A stretch of DNA of 64,000 nucleotides from Chryseobacterium jejuense (GTDB taxonomy: Bacteria; Bacteroidota; Bacteroidia; Flavobacteriales; Weeksellaceae): assembly GCF_017877355.1 (NCBI RefSeq), contig NZ_JAGIPR010000001.1:496001-560000 (forward strand), written 5' to 3'. How positions within the stretch are numbered: the stretch's first letter is position 1; each line of letters opens with the position of its first letter. Under the pieces are notes generated by a model. The model worked only from the letters and a program-made list of their open reading frames with translations, did no database searches and was not told where the DNA came from. Made by a program: the position numbers and the translations under genes. This document shows, piece after piece, positions 24,949-33,429 of the stretch.

Positions 24949-25407
24949 TTAGTCTTTTAATACCTCTCTAATCTGGTTTTCCATATCTTCAAGATCATCG
25001 AACTTTTTCAGAGTTAAAGATTTTCCGTTTTTCTTAAGCTCTTCAATAATTTCAAGAACTAATTCTAAGGGTTCAGCCTCATAACCGAATAAATTGCTGT
25101 CAAAATCTGCTCCTACAATTAAACCATCACTGTTCATTCCCAGACACCAGTTCTCCAAAAACTCATTAAGAGGAATAGGAGAGGCCTCATAGCGGTTCCA
25201 TTCTTTGCTTACACATGATTTTGCTCTTGCTGCATCCGCCCAGAAACAAATGATTTGTACAGGTTCACCATCTTCATATTCCAGATCGTTGGAGTAGGAA
25301 GTAGCGTATCCTTTATCATCTTTTAAGCCATACACAGTTTCTGTTTCACTTACTTTTCTGATGAAAGCTTTATATCGGTTTTTTAGGGTAATTTGGTCTT
25401 GAAGCAT
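24949..25407 (-). CDS. DUF2750-family protein
   Basis: A 152-residue cytoplasmic protein. The DUF2750 pattern is visible: Cys-Phe-Trp-Ala-Asp-Ala-Ala-Arg-Ala-Lys-Ser-Cys, Trp-Asn-Arg-Tyr, Ile-Pro-Leu-Asn-Glu-Phe-Leu-Glu-Asn-Trp-Cys and Gly-Ala-Asp-Phe-Asp-Ser-Asn-Leu-Phe-Gly-Tyr-Glu. The family has no established function; some members occur near polymorphic-toxin immunity genes. It lies between a small unknown gene (45 bases upstream) and the DUF2306 gene. Confidence 0.75.
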   Translation of the reverse strand: MLQDQITLKNRYKAFIRKVSETETVYGLKDDKGYATSYSNDLEYEDGEPVQIICFWADAARAKSCVSKEWNRYEASPIPLNEFLENWCLGMNSDGLIVGADFDSNLFGYEAEPLELVLEIIEELKKNGKSLTLKKFDDLEDMENQIREVLKD

Positions 25408-25452
25408 ATTTTTAAATTATGAATTGAATTTATTTTGTTTTATCAATCTTGG

Positions 25453-25842
25453 TTAAGAATTATTACTGGTGTTGATATGTACAATTTCGGGATTTTCACC
25501 ATCGAGATTTCGTTTTGACCTTCCATATAATCCTATTTCCAGATCATTGGGTGTTTCATTATCCAGTTCAGAGGGATGTACATAAGTATACATACCGTAT
25601 CCATGTCCGGAAACAAGCCAGCCTTCAGTAGAATTCAAATGAATGACATTGAAATCTCCTGCAGAGCCTCCGGCAAATACAGGCCCAAATTCTTTCATCA
25701 GTTTGATAGCTTCATCCTGTACGTTTGCTACAATAGTAATATCATCAAAGATAATATAAGTGTCATTTTTAAAAAGAATCCAATCCTGAAATTTAGGGTT
25801 GATAGTAAGCTTTATATGTTCAAGAATTGACAAGTTATTCAT
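25453..25842 (-). CDS. Hypothetical protein with Gly-rich centre
   Basis: A 129-residue cytoplasmic protein. The first 65 residues alternate strands and a helix (Thr-Ile-Val-Ala-Asn-Val-Gln-Asp-Glu-Ala-Ile-Lys-Leu-Met-Lys-Glu-Phe-Gly); then Ala-Gly-Gly-Ser-Ala-Gly-Asp-Phe-Asn-Val and Ser-Gly-His-Gly-Tyr-Gly-Met-Tyr; the tail is polar. No family is recognised. The size and position near DUF2750 would fit an immunity-type protein, but there is no toxin in view. It lies 45 bases before the DUF2750 gene and 87 bases after the NudK-like gene, so it may belong to either unit. Confidence 0.6.
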   Translation of the reverse strand: MNNLSILEHIKLTINPKFQDWILFKNDTYIIFDDITIVANVQDEAIKLMKEFGPVFAGGSAGDFNVIHLNSTEGWLVSGHGYGMYTYVHPSELDNETPNDLEIGLYGRSKRNLDGENPEIVHINTSNNS

Positions 25843-25929
25843 AGTTTAAATGTAGTTATTATAAAATCAAATTTCTATTGAAAATCTGTAAGAGTTATAG
25901 CATATTGGGGTTTTAGATAGTGTATAATA

Positions 25930-26511
25930 TTACAAAATCCCTTTAATTCTCAAATGCTGTAACAGCATAATTGTCTTTGCATCCTTAATTTCTCCCGTAT
26001 CAAGCATGGTAAGCGCTTCATCAAAAGATAATTCCAGTACTTCAATCTGCTCACCTTCCTCTTCAAGGCCACCGCCATCATTAATCTTCATCTCATTAGA
26101 ATATTCAGCAATGAAAAAGTGAAGAATTTCCGTTACAGAACCAGGAGACATATACGCTTCAAATACTTTTTCAACCTTGGAAATTTTATATCCTGTTTCT
26201 TCTTCGGTTTCTCTTTTGATGCAGTCTTCAGGATTATCATTATCTAAAAGTCCTGCACAGGCTTCAATAAGCATTCCGGAAGCATTTCCATTAATATAAG
26301 TAGGTAATCTGAATTGTCTTGTAAGAATAACAGTGTTGGAAATTTTGTTATAGAGTAAAATAGCGGCACCATTTCCACGGTCATAAGCTTCTCTGCTTTG
26401 GGTTTCCGTAGTTCCGTCTTTTTTGCGGACAGTAAAGGTCACTTTGTTTAAAGTATACCAGTTGTCAGATAAAATATCAGTTTTTAAAATAGTAATATCA
26501 GGATTTTGCAT
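25930..26511 (-). CDS. nudK: NudK-like Nudix hydrolase
   Basis: A 193-residue Nudix enzyme most like the GDP-mannose/ADP-ribose pyrophosphatase group. The Nudix helix is visible as Arg-Glu-Thr-Glu-Glu-Glu-Thr-Gly-Tyr, preceded by the NudK-type Glu-Ala-Cys-Ala-Gly-Leu-Leu-Asp; other typical points are [14 protein letters not shown] and Tyr-Met-Ser-Pro-Gly. It would cleave a nucleotide-sugar pyrophosphate with Mg2+. Its start overlaps the end of the upstream deoxyribosyltransferase-like gene by 14 bases, indicating translational coupling. NudK is the best name but ADP-ribose specificity is possible. Confidence 0.85.
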   Translation of the reverse strand: MQNPDITILKTDILSDNWYTLNKVTFTVRKKDGTTETQSREAYDRGNGAAILLYNKISNTVILTRQFRLPTYINGNASGMLIEACAGLLDNDNPEDCIKRETEEETGYKISKVEKVFEAYMSPGSVTEILHFFIAEYSNEMKINDGGGLEEEGEQIEVLELSFDEALTMLDTGEIKDAKTIMLLQHLRIKGIL

Positions 26512-26857
26512 AAGGTATGTCTTCTATGTTATAATAAATGGTAAGGCCTTTTTCTCTGGCAATTCTTACGTCCTCATCGGCTCCTTTGGAAGCCCCTTCA
26601 ATACGGAGGATAGCATCACATTTTTCAAGAATACGATGAGCCGCCGGGTATTGTATCTCCTGCCATGCCGGATCTCCAATTTGGTTAGAACCTGCCAGTT
26701 TAATCAATGGGAGCGCAACCCATTCTCCAATAATAGGAATATGTCCTTTTCTGAAAATAGGCAGAGCTGCGGCCTCAAGGTTGTCAAGGTTTTGCTGAAT
26801 CAATTCAGGATTGTCATTGGTTCCACTACGGTAAGGGCCTGCAATAAGTATGAGCAT
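26498..26857 (-). CDS. DUF4406 nucleoside 2-deoxyribosyltransferase-like protein
   Basis: A 119-residue protein with the DUF4406 fold related to nucleoside 2-deoxyribosyltransferases: the start [11 protein letters not shown] is the phosphate/ribose-binding loop, and [17 protein letters not shown] holds the later Ser-x-Gly-Ala-Asp motif with candidate catalytic acids. It may exchange or hydrolyse the N-glycosidic bond of a nucleotide, but this is inferred. Its last 14 bases overlap the NudK-like gene, suggesting that the two act on linked nucleotides. Confidence 0.78.
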   Translation of the reverse strand: MLILIAGPYRSGTNDNPELIQQNLDNLEAAALPIFRKGHIPIIGEWVALPLIKLAGSNQIGDPAWQEIQYPAAHRILEKCDAILRIEGASKGADEDVRIAREKGLTIYYNIEDIPYAKS

Positions 26858-26909
26858 AATTTTTTTGAGTAAAATAACAGAACTTATAAGAGAAAAAAAA
26901 TAATGTAGT

Positions 26910-27500
26910 TTAAGAGCAGTTACTTTTTTGCTTATTTGTTTTAATAATGCTCAAGAATTCAGGAGTAATACCGAGATATGAAGCAATCTGTTTTTGGGTA
27001 ACACGTTCTGCAGCCAGAGGATATTTCTTAAGAAAGTTATGATACCGTTCCTCTGCGGGAAGTGATAAATTTTCAATGGTCCGGAGCTGTTCCCTGATAT
27101 AGGCATTTTGCATCATAATCCTGAAAAACCTTTCAAACTTTGGAACTTTGCAGTAAAGCTTATCCAGACTATCTTTAGAGAGTTGCAAAATTGAACTTTC
27201 TTCAAGAGCTTCAATGTTCAGCATAGAAGGCTTCCCATTAATAAAACAATACATATCTGTAATCCACCAGTCTGAAACAGCAAACATAATGGTTGATTCT
27301 TTTCCTGAGGCATCCGTGTAATAGGCCCGTAGAATGCCTGATACTACAAAATTGATATCCTTACAGGGCTGCTGATGCTTTATTATCAGTTCTTTTTTCT
27401 GAACCTTTTTTCCTTTCAATAGAGACAAAAAATAAGAGGTTTCGTCTTTGTCTAGAGAAATATGCCTGGATATATTTTTTAGAATTAAATTCTCTTCCAT
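26910..27500 (-). CDS. Crp/Fnr-family transcriptional regulator
   Basis: A 196-residue regulator. Residues about 15-120 form a cyclic-nucleotide-binding-like beta roll (Gln-Lys-Lys-Glu-Leu-Ile-Ile-Lys...Asp-Ile-Asn-Phe-Val-Val-Ser-Gly-Ile-Leu-Arg); no clear cAMP-binding Arg/Ser pair or iron-sulfur Cys motif is visible. The C-terminal winged helix lies at about 160-190 (Arg-Val-Thr-Gln-Lys-Gln-Ile-Ala-Ser-Tyr-Leu-Gly-Ile-Thr-Pro-Glu-Phe-Leu-Ser), but the usual Arg after the Ser is replaced. It follows the TIGR01777 gene by six bases, so the two are co-transcribed. Targets unknown. Confidence 0.88.
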   Translation of the reverse strand: MEENLILKNISRHISLDKDETSYFLSLLKGKKVQKKELIIKHQQPCKDINFVVSGILRAYYTDASGKESTIMFAVSDWWITDMYCFINGKPSMLNIEALEESSILQLSKDSLDKLYCKVPKFERFFRIMMQNAYIREQLRTIENLSLPAEERYHNFLKKYPLAAERVTQKQIASYLGITPEFLSIIKTNKQKSNCS

Positions 27501-27506
27501 ACAGAA

Positions 27507-28418
27507 TTAACTATCTTTTTTTAGCAAATTATTCAAGGACTGATGCAAATCCGGAAACTTAAATTGAAAACCAGCATTCTGAATTTTCTGTGAAGACGCT
27601 CTGGATCCTTCCAATATAGCATTTGCCAGTTCACCAAATAACATTTTTAAAACAAAAGCGGGAACATTGGGCATAAAAAGCGGTTTTTTCAGAACCTCAG
27701 CAATCTTTTTAGTTAAATCTGAATTGGTGATATGCTGAGGTGAAACAGCATTGTAAGCACCGTGAAAGTGAGTGTTTTTTAAAGCGAGCTCATAAATAGA
27801 ACAAATATCTTCAATATGAATCCACGGCATATACTGTTTACCACTTCCCAAAGCAGATCCAATACCATATTGTATTGGAGGAAGCATTTTCTTTAATGCT
27901 CCTTCTTTCTCAGAAAGGACAACGGCAGTACGGATTTTGACGATTCTTTCTGCCAGATTTTGTTCCTTAAAATGATCGGCAGCTCTTTCCCATAGAACAA
28001 CAACTTCGCTGAGAAAGTCATGTCCCGGTGGATCGTTTTCCGAATATATTTTTTCTGTAGTCAGGGTTCCGTAAAAATTAATACCGGAAGCAGATATAAA
28101 AGATTTTAGCTTAATCTCTTTTTTTCTTAAAGTATTTCGTAATAATGTGGCGGAATCCACTCTGCTGGCAATCAGCTCTTTTTTTCTTTCTGCTGTCCAG
28201 CGCTTTTCTGAAATATTAGCGCCCGCCAGGTGAATGATGTGAGAAACATTTTCCAAAGCCGATTCATCAATGGTTCCTTTTTTAAGATCCCATTCATATT
28301 CATTTGCTTGTCTCTTTTTCCGGGTAAGAAATCTTACCTCGAATTCATTCCCTATTTTTTTTGCAAGTTCCTTTGCAATCAAGCCATTTGCGCCGGTAAT
28401 CAAAACAACTTCTTTCAT
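27507..28418 (-). CDS. TIGR01777-family NAD-dependent epimerase-like protein
   Basis: A 303-residue extended short-chain dehydrogenase of the SulA/YfcH type (TIGR01777). The NAD fold begins Val-Leu-Ile-Thr-Gly-Ala-Asn-Gly-Leu-Ile-Ala; the family-typical Ile-His-Leu-Ala-Gly-Ala-Asn-Ile-Ser-Glu-Lys-Arg-Trp-Thr lies near residues 62-75; Tyr in Ile-Asn-Phe-Tyr-Gly replaces the usual catalytic position; Met-Pro-Trp-Ile-His-Ile-Glu-Asp and a C-terminal DUF1731 segment follow. The biochemical role of the family is unclear. It lies in a compact run, 30 bases after the zinc-ribbon gene and six before the Crp-like gene. Confidence 0.88.
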   Translation of the reverse strand: MKEVVLITGANGLIAKELAKKIGNEFEVRFLTRKKRQANEYEWDLKKGTIDESALENVSHIIHLAGANISEKRWTAERKKELIASRVDSATLLRNTLRKKEIKLKSFISASGINFYGTLTTEKIYSENDPPGHDFLSEVVVLWERAADHFKEQNLAERIVKIRTAVVLSEKEGALKKMLPPIQYGIGSALGSGKQYMPWIHIEDICSIYELALKNTHFHGAYNAVSPQHITNSDLTKKIAEVLKKPLFMPNVPAFVLKMLFGELANAILEGSRASSQKIQNAGFQFKFPDLHQSLNNLLKKDS

Positions 28419-28448
28419 ACTGATCTATTTTGTAGTGGTGTGGTATAA

Positions 28449-28793
28449 CTATGCCTGATTTTTAACAATCAAAACAAAGTCTTCTTCTAAAAGTTTATAG
28501 CCGTAATCATAAATAAACTTGTACTCAGACCCGTTTTTATAAACCTTTATATTGGTGAAATAATCAAAATCAAAGCCCAGACTTTCTAATTTGGATTTTG
28601 AAACCTTTGTTTTCCCATCAATATTTACTTCCGTAAGGATCCTGTAATTCTTGCGGAGTTTGTTATTGATATTCCGCATCAGATTTGTAGAATCTTTGTT
28701 CTGCTTATTGTTGTAGGCGTTTCGACAGGCATCATTGCAGAATTTTTTATCAGACCTTCCGATGATTTTTTCGCCACATTCCAGACAATTCAT
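28449..28793 (-). CDS. Small N-terminal zinc-ribbon protein
   Basis: A 114-residue protein beginning with a treble-clef or ribbon zinc site: Cys3-x2-Cys6 and, after 12 residues, Cys19-x3-Cys23. The next part is basic with Asn/Lys-rich helices, and the C-terminal 60 residues are probably a small beta domain (Lys-Val-Tyr-Lys-Asn-Gly-Ser-Glu-Tyr-Lys-Phe). The N-terminus is of the DUF2116 type. It starts five bases after the HPP-family gene and lies 30 bases before the TIGR01777 gene, so it belongs to the same transcript. Function unknown. Confidence 0.75.
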   Translation of the reverse strand: MNCLECGEKIIGRSDKKFCNDACRNAYNNKQNKDSTNLMRNINNKLRKNYRILTEVNIDGKTKVSKSKLESLGFDFDYFTNIKVYKNGSEYKFIYDYGYKLLEEDFVLIVKNQA

Positions 28794-28798
28794 AATTT

Positions 28799-29401
28799 TT
28801 ATTTTTTCACTTTGTGTCCATGAGCATGTTTTTTCCTTAACAATTTTATAAACCTGCTGTGTGAAGGATAACTTCTGTTGGGTGTTATATTGTTAAAAAA
28901 CAAAGCCACAAGCAACAGGATAATACACCCCGAAAGAACCGGAGAGATAACATACCAATATCCTAATTCCGGAATTTTCCCGGTAGAGCTTACTGCAATA
29001 AGAGCTGTTGCTCCACCCGGTGGATGCAGCGTTTTGGTATACTGCATCAGAACTATGGAAAAAGCCACAGCCAATGGGGCCGAAAGCCATATAATATCCG
29101 GAACAATCTTAAAGACTGTAACGCCCACCAATGCAGAAAGAACATGCCCGCCTACTAAGTTTCTTGGTTGAGCCAGCGGACTTTGGATAGCTCCATAAAT
29201 AAGAACACTGGAGGCGCCAAAAGAACCGATTAGGAATATATTCTCAGTCTCCGCTAAAGAATGAGACTGGATAAAAGCAATTAAACCAATTCCGAAAAAA
29301 GCACCTAAGAATGACCAGAAATGCTCCTTGTAATCAACCAAGGTTTCTTTATAGATTACATATTTTGAGACTCTGAACGTTCTTTTTATTGTCTTCTTCA
29401 T
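28799..29401 (-). CDS. HPP-family integral membrane protein
   Basis: A 200-residue protein with four hydrophobic helices and the signature Leu-His-Pro-Pro-Gly-Gly-Ala-Thr-Ala-Leu near residue 130, plus Asn-Leu-Val-Gly-Gly-His and Gly-Ala-Ile/Ser-Ser-Pro-Leu-Ala-Gln-Pro-Arg-Asn. Cyanobacterial and plastid homologues are implicated in nitrite transport, so nitrite or another small anion is a possible substrate. The reading frame is open to an earlier ATG at 29572, but those 57 residues are unlike the family and 29401 gives the Met-Lys-Lys start and usual length. It is the first gene of a six-gene minus-strand run. Confidence 0.85.
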   Translation of the reverse strand: MKKTIKRTFRVSKYVIYKETLVDYKEHFWSFLGAFFGIGLIAFIQSHSLAETENIFLIGSFGASSVLIYGAIQSPLAQPRNLVGGHVLSALVGVTVFKIVPDIIWLSAPLAVAFSIVLMQYTKTLHPPGGATALIAVSSTGKIPELGYWYVISPVLSGCIILLLVALFFNNITPNRSYPSHSRFIKLLRKKHAHGHKVKK

Positions 29402-29468
29402 GTACTTGTCTTCTTTACTTTTTATAATTGATTTTTTGCAAAATGCATTGGTTTTATCCAAGATAGAA

Positions 29469-29476
29469 CAAAGATA
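29469..29476 (-). promoter_or_regulatory. -7 box (TATCTTTG) for the HPP gene run
   Basis: On the minus strand TATCTTTG fits TAnnTTTG, 67 bases before the HPP start codon. A -33 TTTG is not seen at the ideal distance. Confidence 0.35.
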
Positions 29477-29608
29477 CAGAATTATCCGTTTGTAAATGGA
29501 TAGTATGGAAAGAGAAGAAAACCTTTTTAAAGTAAAAAAAAACAGACTGATATGTATTGTTATGTAATTCATTTTATTTTGATTTATCGGGAGAGTTTAT
29601 TTTTAGTG

Positions 29609-29616
29609 TAATTTTG
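29609..29616 (+). promoter_or_regulatory. -7 box (TAATTTTG) for the methyltransferase gene
   Basis: TAATTTTG lies 58 bases before the preferred start codon at 29675. The -33 position reads TTTA rather than TTTG, so the match is partial. Confidence 0.45.
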
Positions 29617-29674
29617 TGAATAACTTAATCATAATTTTATATTGAGGATTAATTTTTTAAAAAAAACTATTACC

Positions 29675-30703
29675 ATGAAAAAACAAAGCATTAAACCAGA
29701 GTTTACTTTAAAGATGTTTGAAGTGTTAGGAGGCGTTTGGATTGCCGGTTGTGTAAAAACAGCAGCTGAATTAAATATTGCAGATTACCTGGCAGAAGGA
29801 GAGCAGACAATTTATTCCTTGGCAGAAAAGACAAAATCCGACGAAAAAAGTCTCTACAGAATTATGAGAGCATTAAGTAGTGCAGGAATTTTTGAAGAAT
29901 TGGAAAATAAAACATTTGCATTGAATGATTTTGGAGCCACTTTACAAACTGATGTCCCCGGTACAGCCAAAAATTTTGTTCTGACCATTCTGGGTGAGCA
30001 TTTTCTGACGTATATGGAATTGACTTATAATCTAAAAACAGGAAAGATTCCTTTTGAACACGTTCATGGAGTGGGTGTCTGGGAATATTACAAAAAAAAT
30101 CCTGAGGCTGGAATCAATTTTGGTAAAGGAATGACAGGGATGTCTGGAATGGAATTGGAAGGAATTATGAATACTTATGATTTTAGCACTTATCAAACCA
30201 TTGTGGATATAGGAGGTGGGAATGGAGCAATGATGTATGCTATTCTCAATGCGTATCCTCACAGCTCAGGAATTATTTTTGATGAAGCTAATGTTATAGA
30301 AGTGACAGCTTCTTTGATCCCGGAAAATTTAAAAGACAGATGTTCCGTGAGTATGGGCAGCTTTTTTGATAAAGCTCCGGAGGGTGCTGATCTGTATACC
30401 ATGAAGTGGATTATGCATGATTGGAGTGACAAAGAATGTGTACAGATACTGAAAGTCTGTTATAATGCAATGCCTAAAGGAGGAAAATTACTCATTATAG
30501 ATGCTGTAATTCCGGATGATTCTAGAAATAAACCTCATGTTGCTAAAGTTTTAGACATTGTAATGTTGTCATGCCTCACAGGAAGAGAAAGAACCTTAAT
30601 TGAATTTAAAGAGCTTATAAAGGAGGCGGGGTTAGAATTTACCCGTTTTATGGATATTGGTACAGAAGCTAAAAGTATTATTGAATGTGAAAAACTACAA
30701 TAA
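29675..30703 (+). CDS. SAM-dependent O-methyltransferase (class I, plant-type)
   Basis: A 342-residue protein with an N-terminal winged-helix dimer domain (residues about 10-100, Leu-Ala-Glu-Lys-Thr-Lys-Ser-Asp-Glu-Lys-Ser-Leu-Tyr-Arg-Ile-Met-Arg-Ala-Leu) and a C-terminal class I methyltransferase fold. The SAM site is Val-Asp-Ile-Gly-Gly-Gly-Asn-Gly near 175-182; His-Asp-Trp-Ser-Asp near 250 holds the catalytic His of plant-type and acetylserotonin-like O-methyltransferases. The substrate is likely an aromatic or polyketide hydroxyl. An upstream start at 29642 would add 11 basic residues. The gene is single, with no biosynthetic neighbours. Confidence 0.88.
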   Translation: MKKQSIKPEFTLKMFEVLGGVWIAGCVKTAAELNIADYLAEGEQTIYSLAEKTKSDEKSLYRIMRALSSAGIFEELENKTFALNDFGATLQTDVPGTAKNFVLTILGEHFLTYMELTYNLKTGKIPFEHVHGVGVWEYYKKNPEAGINFGKGMTGMSGMELEGIMNTYDFSTYQTIVDIGGGNGAMMYAILNAYPHSSGIIFDEANVIEVTASLIPENLKDRCSVSMGSFFDKAPEGADLYTMKWIMHDWSDKECVQILKVCYNAMPKGGKLLIIDAVIPDDSRNKPHVAKVLDIVMLSCLTGRERTLIEFKELIKEAGLEFTRFMDIGTEAKSIIECEKLQ

Positions 30704-30908
30704 AACATTGAAAAACTACCTTATACAATTTATTAATTGCGCAGGGCATTTTATAGATTAGTGATATCCATACTGATTAATCGGTGATATTGATTTTAAA
30801 AAGTTCTTTATGTAAAATAATTACAGTTAAATGTATAAAACGAACTTATACAATTTCCTTGATAATCTTTTCAAAGAGAGGTTAATTTTTATTGATCCTT
30901 TTTATAGT

Positions 30909-30943
30909 AAAACAGGAACCCTAATTTGGATTCCTGTTTTTTT
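30909..30943 (+). terminator. Hairpin terminator between methyltransferase and alcohol dehydrogenase genes
   Basis: AAAACAGGAA pairs with TTCCTGTTTT around a 12-base loop and is followed by a run of T on the plus strand; the minus strand also ends in TTTT. It lies 20 bases past the dehydrogenase stop and 205 past the methyltransferase stop, so it may serve both. Confidence 0.7.
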
Positions 30944-30962
30944 AAATGCTAAAATTTAAATA

Positions 30963-32129
30963 TTATCCTAAAACCAATTCCTCACTATAAACAAGACCTT
31001 CATAACAAGCATTATAAATAGCTTTTAATTCATCTAAAGAAGGAACTCTCGGATTGAAACCGGTACAAGGATCTGCCAGTGCATTGGCTGTAATATAATC
31101 AATGTTTTTATCCCAATCTTCTTTTGAAATTCCGAATTCTTTAATCGCAGATTGGTTATTAACCTCTGAACGTAACGTTTCAATTGCCTGAGCAAGATCT
31201 TCAGCCGTTTCTTTACCAATTACTCTTGCTAAATCAGGGTAACGTTCTGTAGCCTGGGCATTATAACGGATAACATTCGGAAGGAAAATAGCATTGGAAG
31301 CTCCATGAGGAATGCCGTACAATGCTCCAACCTGATGAGATAATGAGTGAACAATTCCCAACCATGCATTATTGAATGCTAATCCTGCCATAAAAGAAGC
31401 ATCGTGCATATTCTGACGTGCTGTAATATTGTTTGGGTTTTCTACCGCTTCTTTTAAGTTATTGAAAACAATCTCAAGACCACCTTTTGAAAGCGCATCT
31501 GCAATATTATTATCAATATTGGAAACGAAAGCCTCTACACAGTGTGTTAATGCATCAAGACCTGTATTTGAAGTCACGTGCGCCGGCATTGAAGCACAGA
31601 TTTCTCCATCTATAATGGCAATATCAGGTGTTAATTCATAAGAAACGATTGGATATTTTACCCCTTTTTCTCTGTCTGTAATCACAGCAAGGCCTGTTGT
31701 TTCAGTTCCTGTACCGCTTGTAGAAGGAATGGCGATGAATTTCGCTTTGTTTCTTAAAACCGGAACCGTAAAAGGTTTAATCATAGCATCAAAATCGGCA
31801 TCAGGATATTCATAAAATACCCACATAATTTTGGCTGCATCAATAGCAGAACAGCCTCCTAATCCAATAACCCAATCCGGCTCAAATGTTTTCATGATTT
31901 CAGCTCCTTTTAAACATGTTGCTGATGATGGATCTTCCTCTACACCCTCAAAAATTTGAGTTTCAACTCCAGCTTCTGTAAGGTAAGCAATCGCTTTATC
32001 AAGAGTTCCGCTCTTTCTCATAGAACTTCCTCCTGTTACAATTACTGCTTTTTTACCTTTAATATTGGCTAATTCTGAAAGACTTCCGGCACCATGAAAT
32101 ACTTCTCCTGCAATAAATAATTTGCTCAT
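30963..32129 (-). CDS. Iron-containing alcohol dehydrogenase
   Basis: A 388-residue group III alcohol dehydrogenase using NAD(P) and Fe2+ or Zn2+. The Rossmann part has Gly-Gly-Cys-Ser-Ala-Ile-Asp-Ala-Ala-Lys and the Gly-Thr-Gly-Thr-Glu-Thr loop; the metal ligands lie in Asp in Asn-Thr-Gly-Leu-Asp-Ala-Leu-Thr-His-Cys and His residues in Ile-Val-His-Ser-Leu-Ser-His-Gln-Val-Gly-Ala...Pro-His-Gly-Ala-Ser-Asn-Ala. It interconverts an alcohol and aldehyde, possibly detoxifying aldehydes. The frame extends to an ATG at 32189, but the start at 32129 gives the normal length. It lies just downstream of an AraC gene, as in the YqhC-YqhD pair. Confidence 0.92.
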   Translation of the reverse strand: MSKLFIAGEVFHGAGSLSELANIKGKKAVIVTGGSSMRKSGTLDKAIAYLTEAGVETQIFEGVEEDPSSATCLKGAEIMKTFEPDWVIGLGGCSAIDAAKIMWVFYEYPDADFDAMIKPFTVPVLRNKAKFIAIPSTSGTGTETTGLAVITDREKGVKYPIVSYELTPDIAIIDGEICASMPAHVTSNTGLDALTHCVEAFVSNIDNNIADALSKGGLEIVFNNLKEAVENPNNITARQNMHDASFMAGLAFNNAWLGIVHSLSHQVGALYGIPHGASNAIFLPNVIRYNAQATERYPDLARVIGKETAEDLAQAIETLRSEVNNQSAIKEFGISKEDWDKNIDYITANALADPCTGFNPRVPSLDELKAIYNACYEGLVYSEELVLG

Positions 32130-32152
32130 TTTTTTGTTTGATTTTAATGAGA

Positions 32153-32160
32153 CAAAATTA
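32153..32160 (-). promoter_or_regulatory. -7 box (TAATTTTG) of the alcohol dehydrogenase
   Basis: Minus-strand TAATTTTG, 24 bases before the start codon. No -33 TTTG at the right distance, as expected for an activator-dependent promoter. Confidence 0.5.
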
Positions 32161-32179
32161 GAGAAGCCCAAACGGACGA

Positions 32180-32209
32180 TGTTATACAAACAGGATTATG
32201 TGTTATACA
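32180..32209 (-). promoter_or_regulatory. Direct-repeat site, probable AraC binding site
   Basis: TGTTATACA occurs exactly twice, at 32180-32188 and 32201-32209, 21 bases apart (two helical turns). It lies just upstream of the dehydrogenase -7 box, and the distal copy overlaps the last codons of the araC gene. AraC-family activators bind such repeats. Confidence 0.55.
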
Positions 32210-33071
32210 TTTGCGCCAATTCCTGCTGAAGGGCAGTAGGAGTTTCCTTCAATTTTGATTTCACAAATTTGTTGAGTGCAGAAGGAGAATTGAAACCGAG
32301 ATCAAAAGCAATTTCCTTATGAGAAAGGTCTGAAAACATCAATTGTCGTTTAATCTCCATTAAAATCCGGTTGTGAATGGCCTGAATAGCCGTTTCTCCA
32401 CAATGTTTTTTGGTAACTGAATTTAATTTTTTGGTTGTAATAGCCAATTCATCAGCATAATATTGAACTGTTCTGTATTGTTTATAATGCTCATTCAGTG
32501 ATTTTTTAAAACGGACATAAATAGGTTTGTCGGAAGTTTCTTTATGCAATATGGGATGCAGTCCGTGAACAGATTCAATTAAACCTAACAGAAAAATTTT
32601 GATCTGAAACCTTGCCTGTTCCTTTTTGATAAGACTTGGCTGCTGATAAATCCCCTGAATGATGGAAATTAAATATAGACTCTGTTTAAAGTCTTCAGGA
32701 GACAGAACCGTACAGTGAAGTTGCGTAGAAAGATTGACATTATAAGTACTCAGTTCATTCTTCAGAATATCCGAACAAAACAGTATTTCTTCAAACAGAA
32801 TGATTTTTCCTTTAAGATCATCGCTTGTATCAGAAATAAAATGAACCTGGTCCGGAAATATTACAGAGATTTTTCCTGGTTTCAAAAAATGAATTTTATC
32901 TTCAATATGGAGTTGTAAGGTTCCACTTTCTATAACAATAATAAAAAAATGATCCTTTTTGTGAGGTTTCCCATAATCTTTCAAATAGTCATTGGTTAAA
33001 TCAAAAACCCGAAATGAAAGATTCTTATCCTCCTCTTTCTGAATATTCTTTTTAATTTCTAACGTCCTCAT
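32196..33071 (-). CDS. AraC-family transcriptional regulator
   Basis: A 291-residue regulator. The N-terminal 160 residues form a cupin-like sensor (Phe-Phe-Ile-Ile-Val-Ile-Glu-Ser-Gly-Thr-Leu-Gln-Leu-His-Ile, then Pro-Gly-Lys-Ile-Ser-Val-Ile-Phe-Pro-Asp-Gln-Val-His). The C-terminal 100 residues have two helix-turn-helix units; the second reads Lys-Glu-Ile-Ala-Phe-Asp-Leu-Gly-Phe-Asn-Ser-Pro-Ser-Ala-Leu-Asn-Lys-Phe. The dehydrogenase gene follows on the same strand after 66 bases, behind a direct-repeat site, so it is the likely target. The inducer may be an aldehyde or alcohol (inference). Confidence 0.92.
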   Translation of the reverse strand: MRTLEIKKNIQKEEDKNLSFRVFDLTNDYLKDYGKPHKKDHFFIIVIESGTLQLHIEDKIHFLKPGKISVIFPDQVHFISDTSDDLKGKIILFEEILFCSDILKNELSTYNVNLSTQLHCTVLSPEDFKQSLYLISIIQGIYQQPSLIKKEQARFQIKIFLLGLIESVHGLHPILHKETSDKPIYVRFKKSLNEHYKQYRTVQYYADELAITTKKLNSVTKKHCGETAIQAIHNRILMEIKRQLMFSDLSHKEIAFDLGFNSPSALNKFVKSKLKETPTALQQELAQMYNT

Positions 33072-33429
33072 ATATTCATTTCTTTATATTCAAAAATCAT
33101 TAAAGTTCCTTCTTAGTAAAAAACCGAAGACAAAATTAATTTAAATCTTAATAAAATGGCAACTAATGCATGGATAAAAAGAATTAGTGCATTAGTGGAT
33201 AATTACTTTATAATTTTTCATTTTTCAAATTGAATCATCATTTTTTACTATTAAAAGCAAGTATTCCTAAACACTTTTAATTTTCATTACCCGATAACAA
33301 ACGACTACAAACGAATTTAAATAGTTTATAACCGACTGATTTATGGGGATATCGCAAACTTTGCAACAGAGATTTGAGAAAGCAGTGAACGTCTCTTATC
33401 TGAAATATTAATCATTAAATCTAAAAGTT
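33072..33429. other. AT-rich intergenic region between divergent araC and ssb
   Basis: This 358-base stretch holds a minus-strand TAATTTTG at 33131-33138 that may serve araC, and a long AT-rich stretch before ssb. I see no gene, strong hairpin or repeat. The ssb promoter is not clear. Confidence 0.4.
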
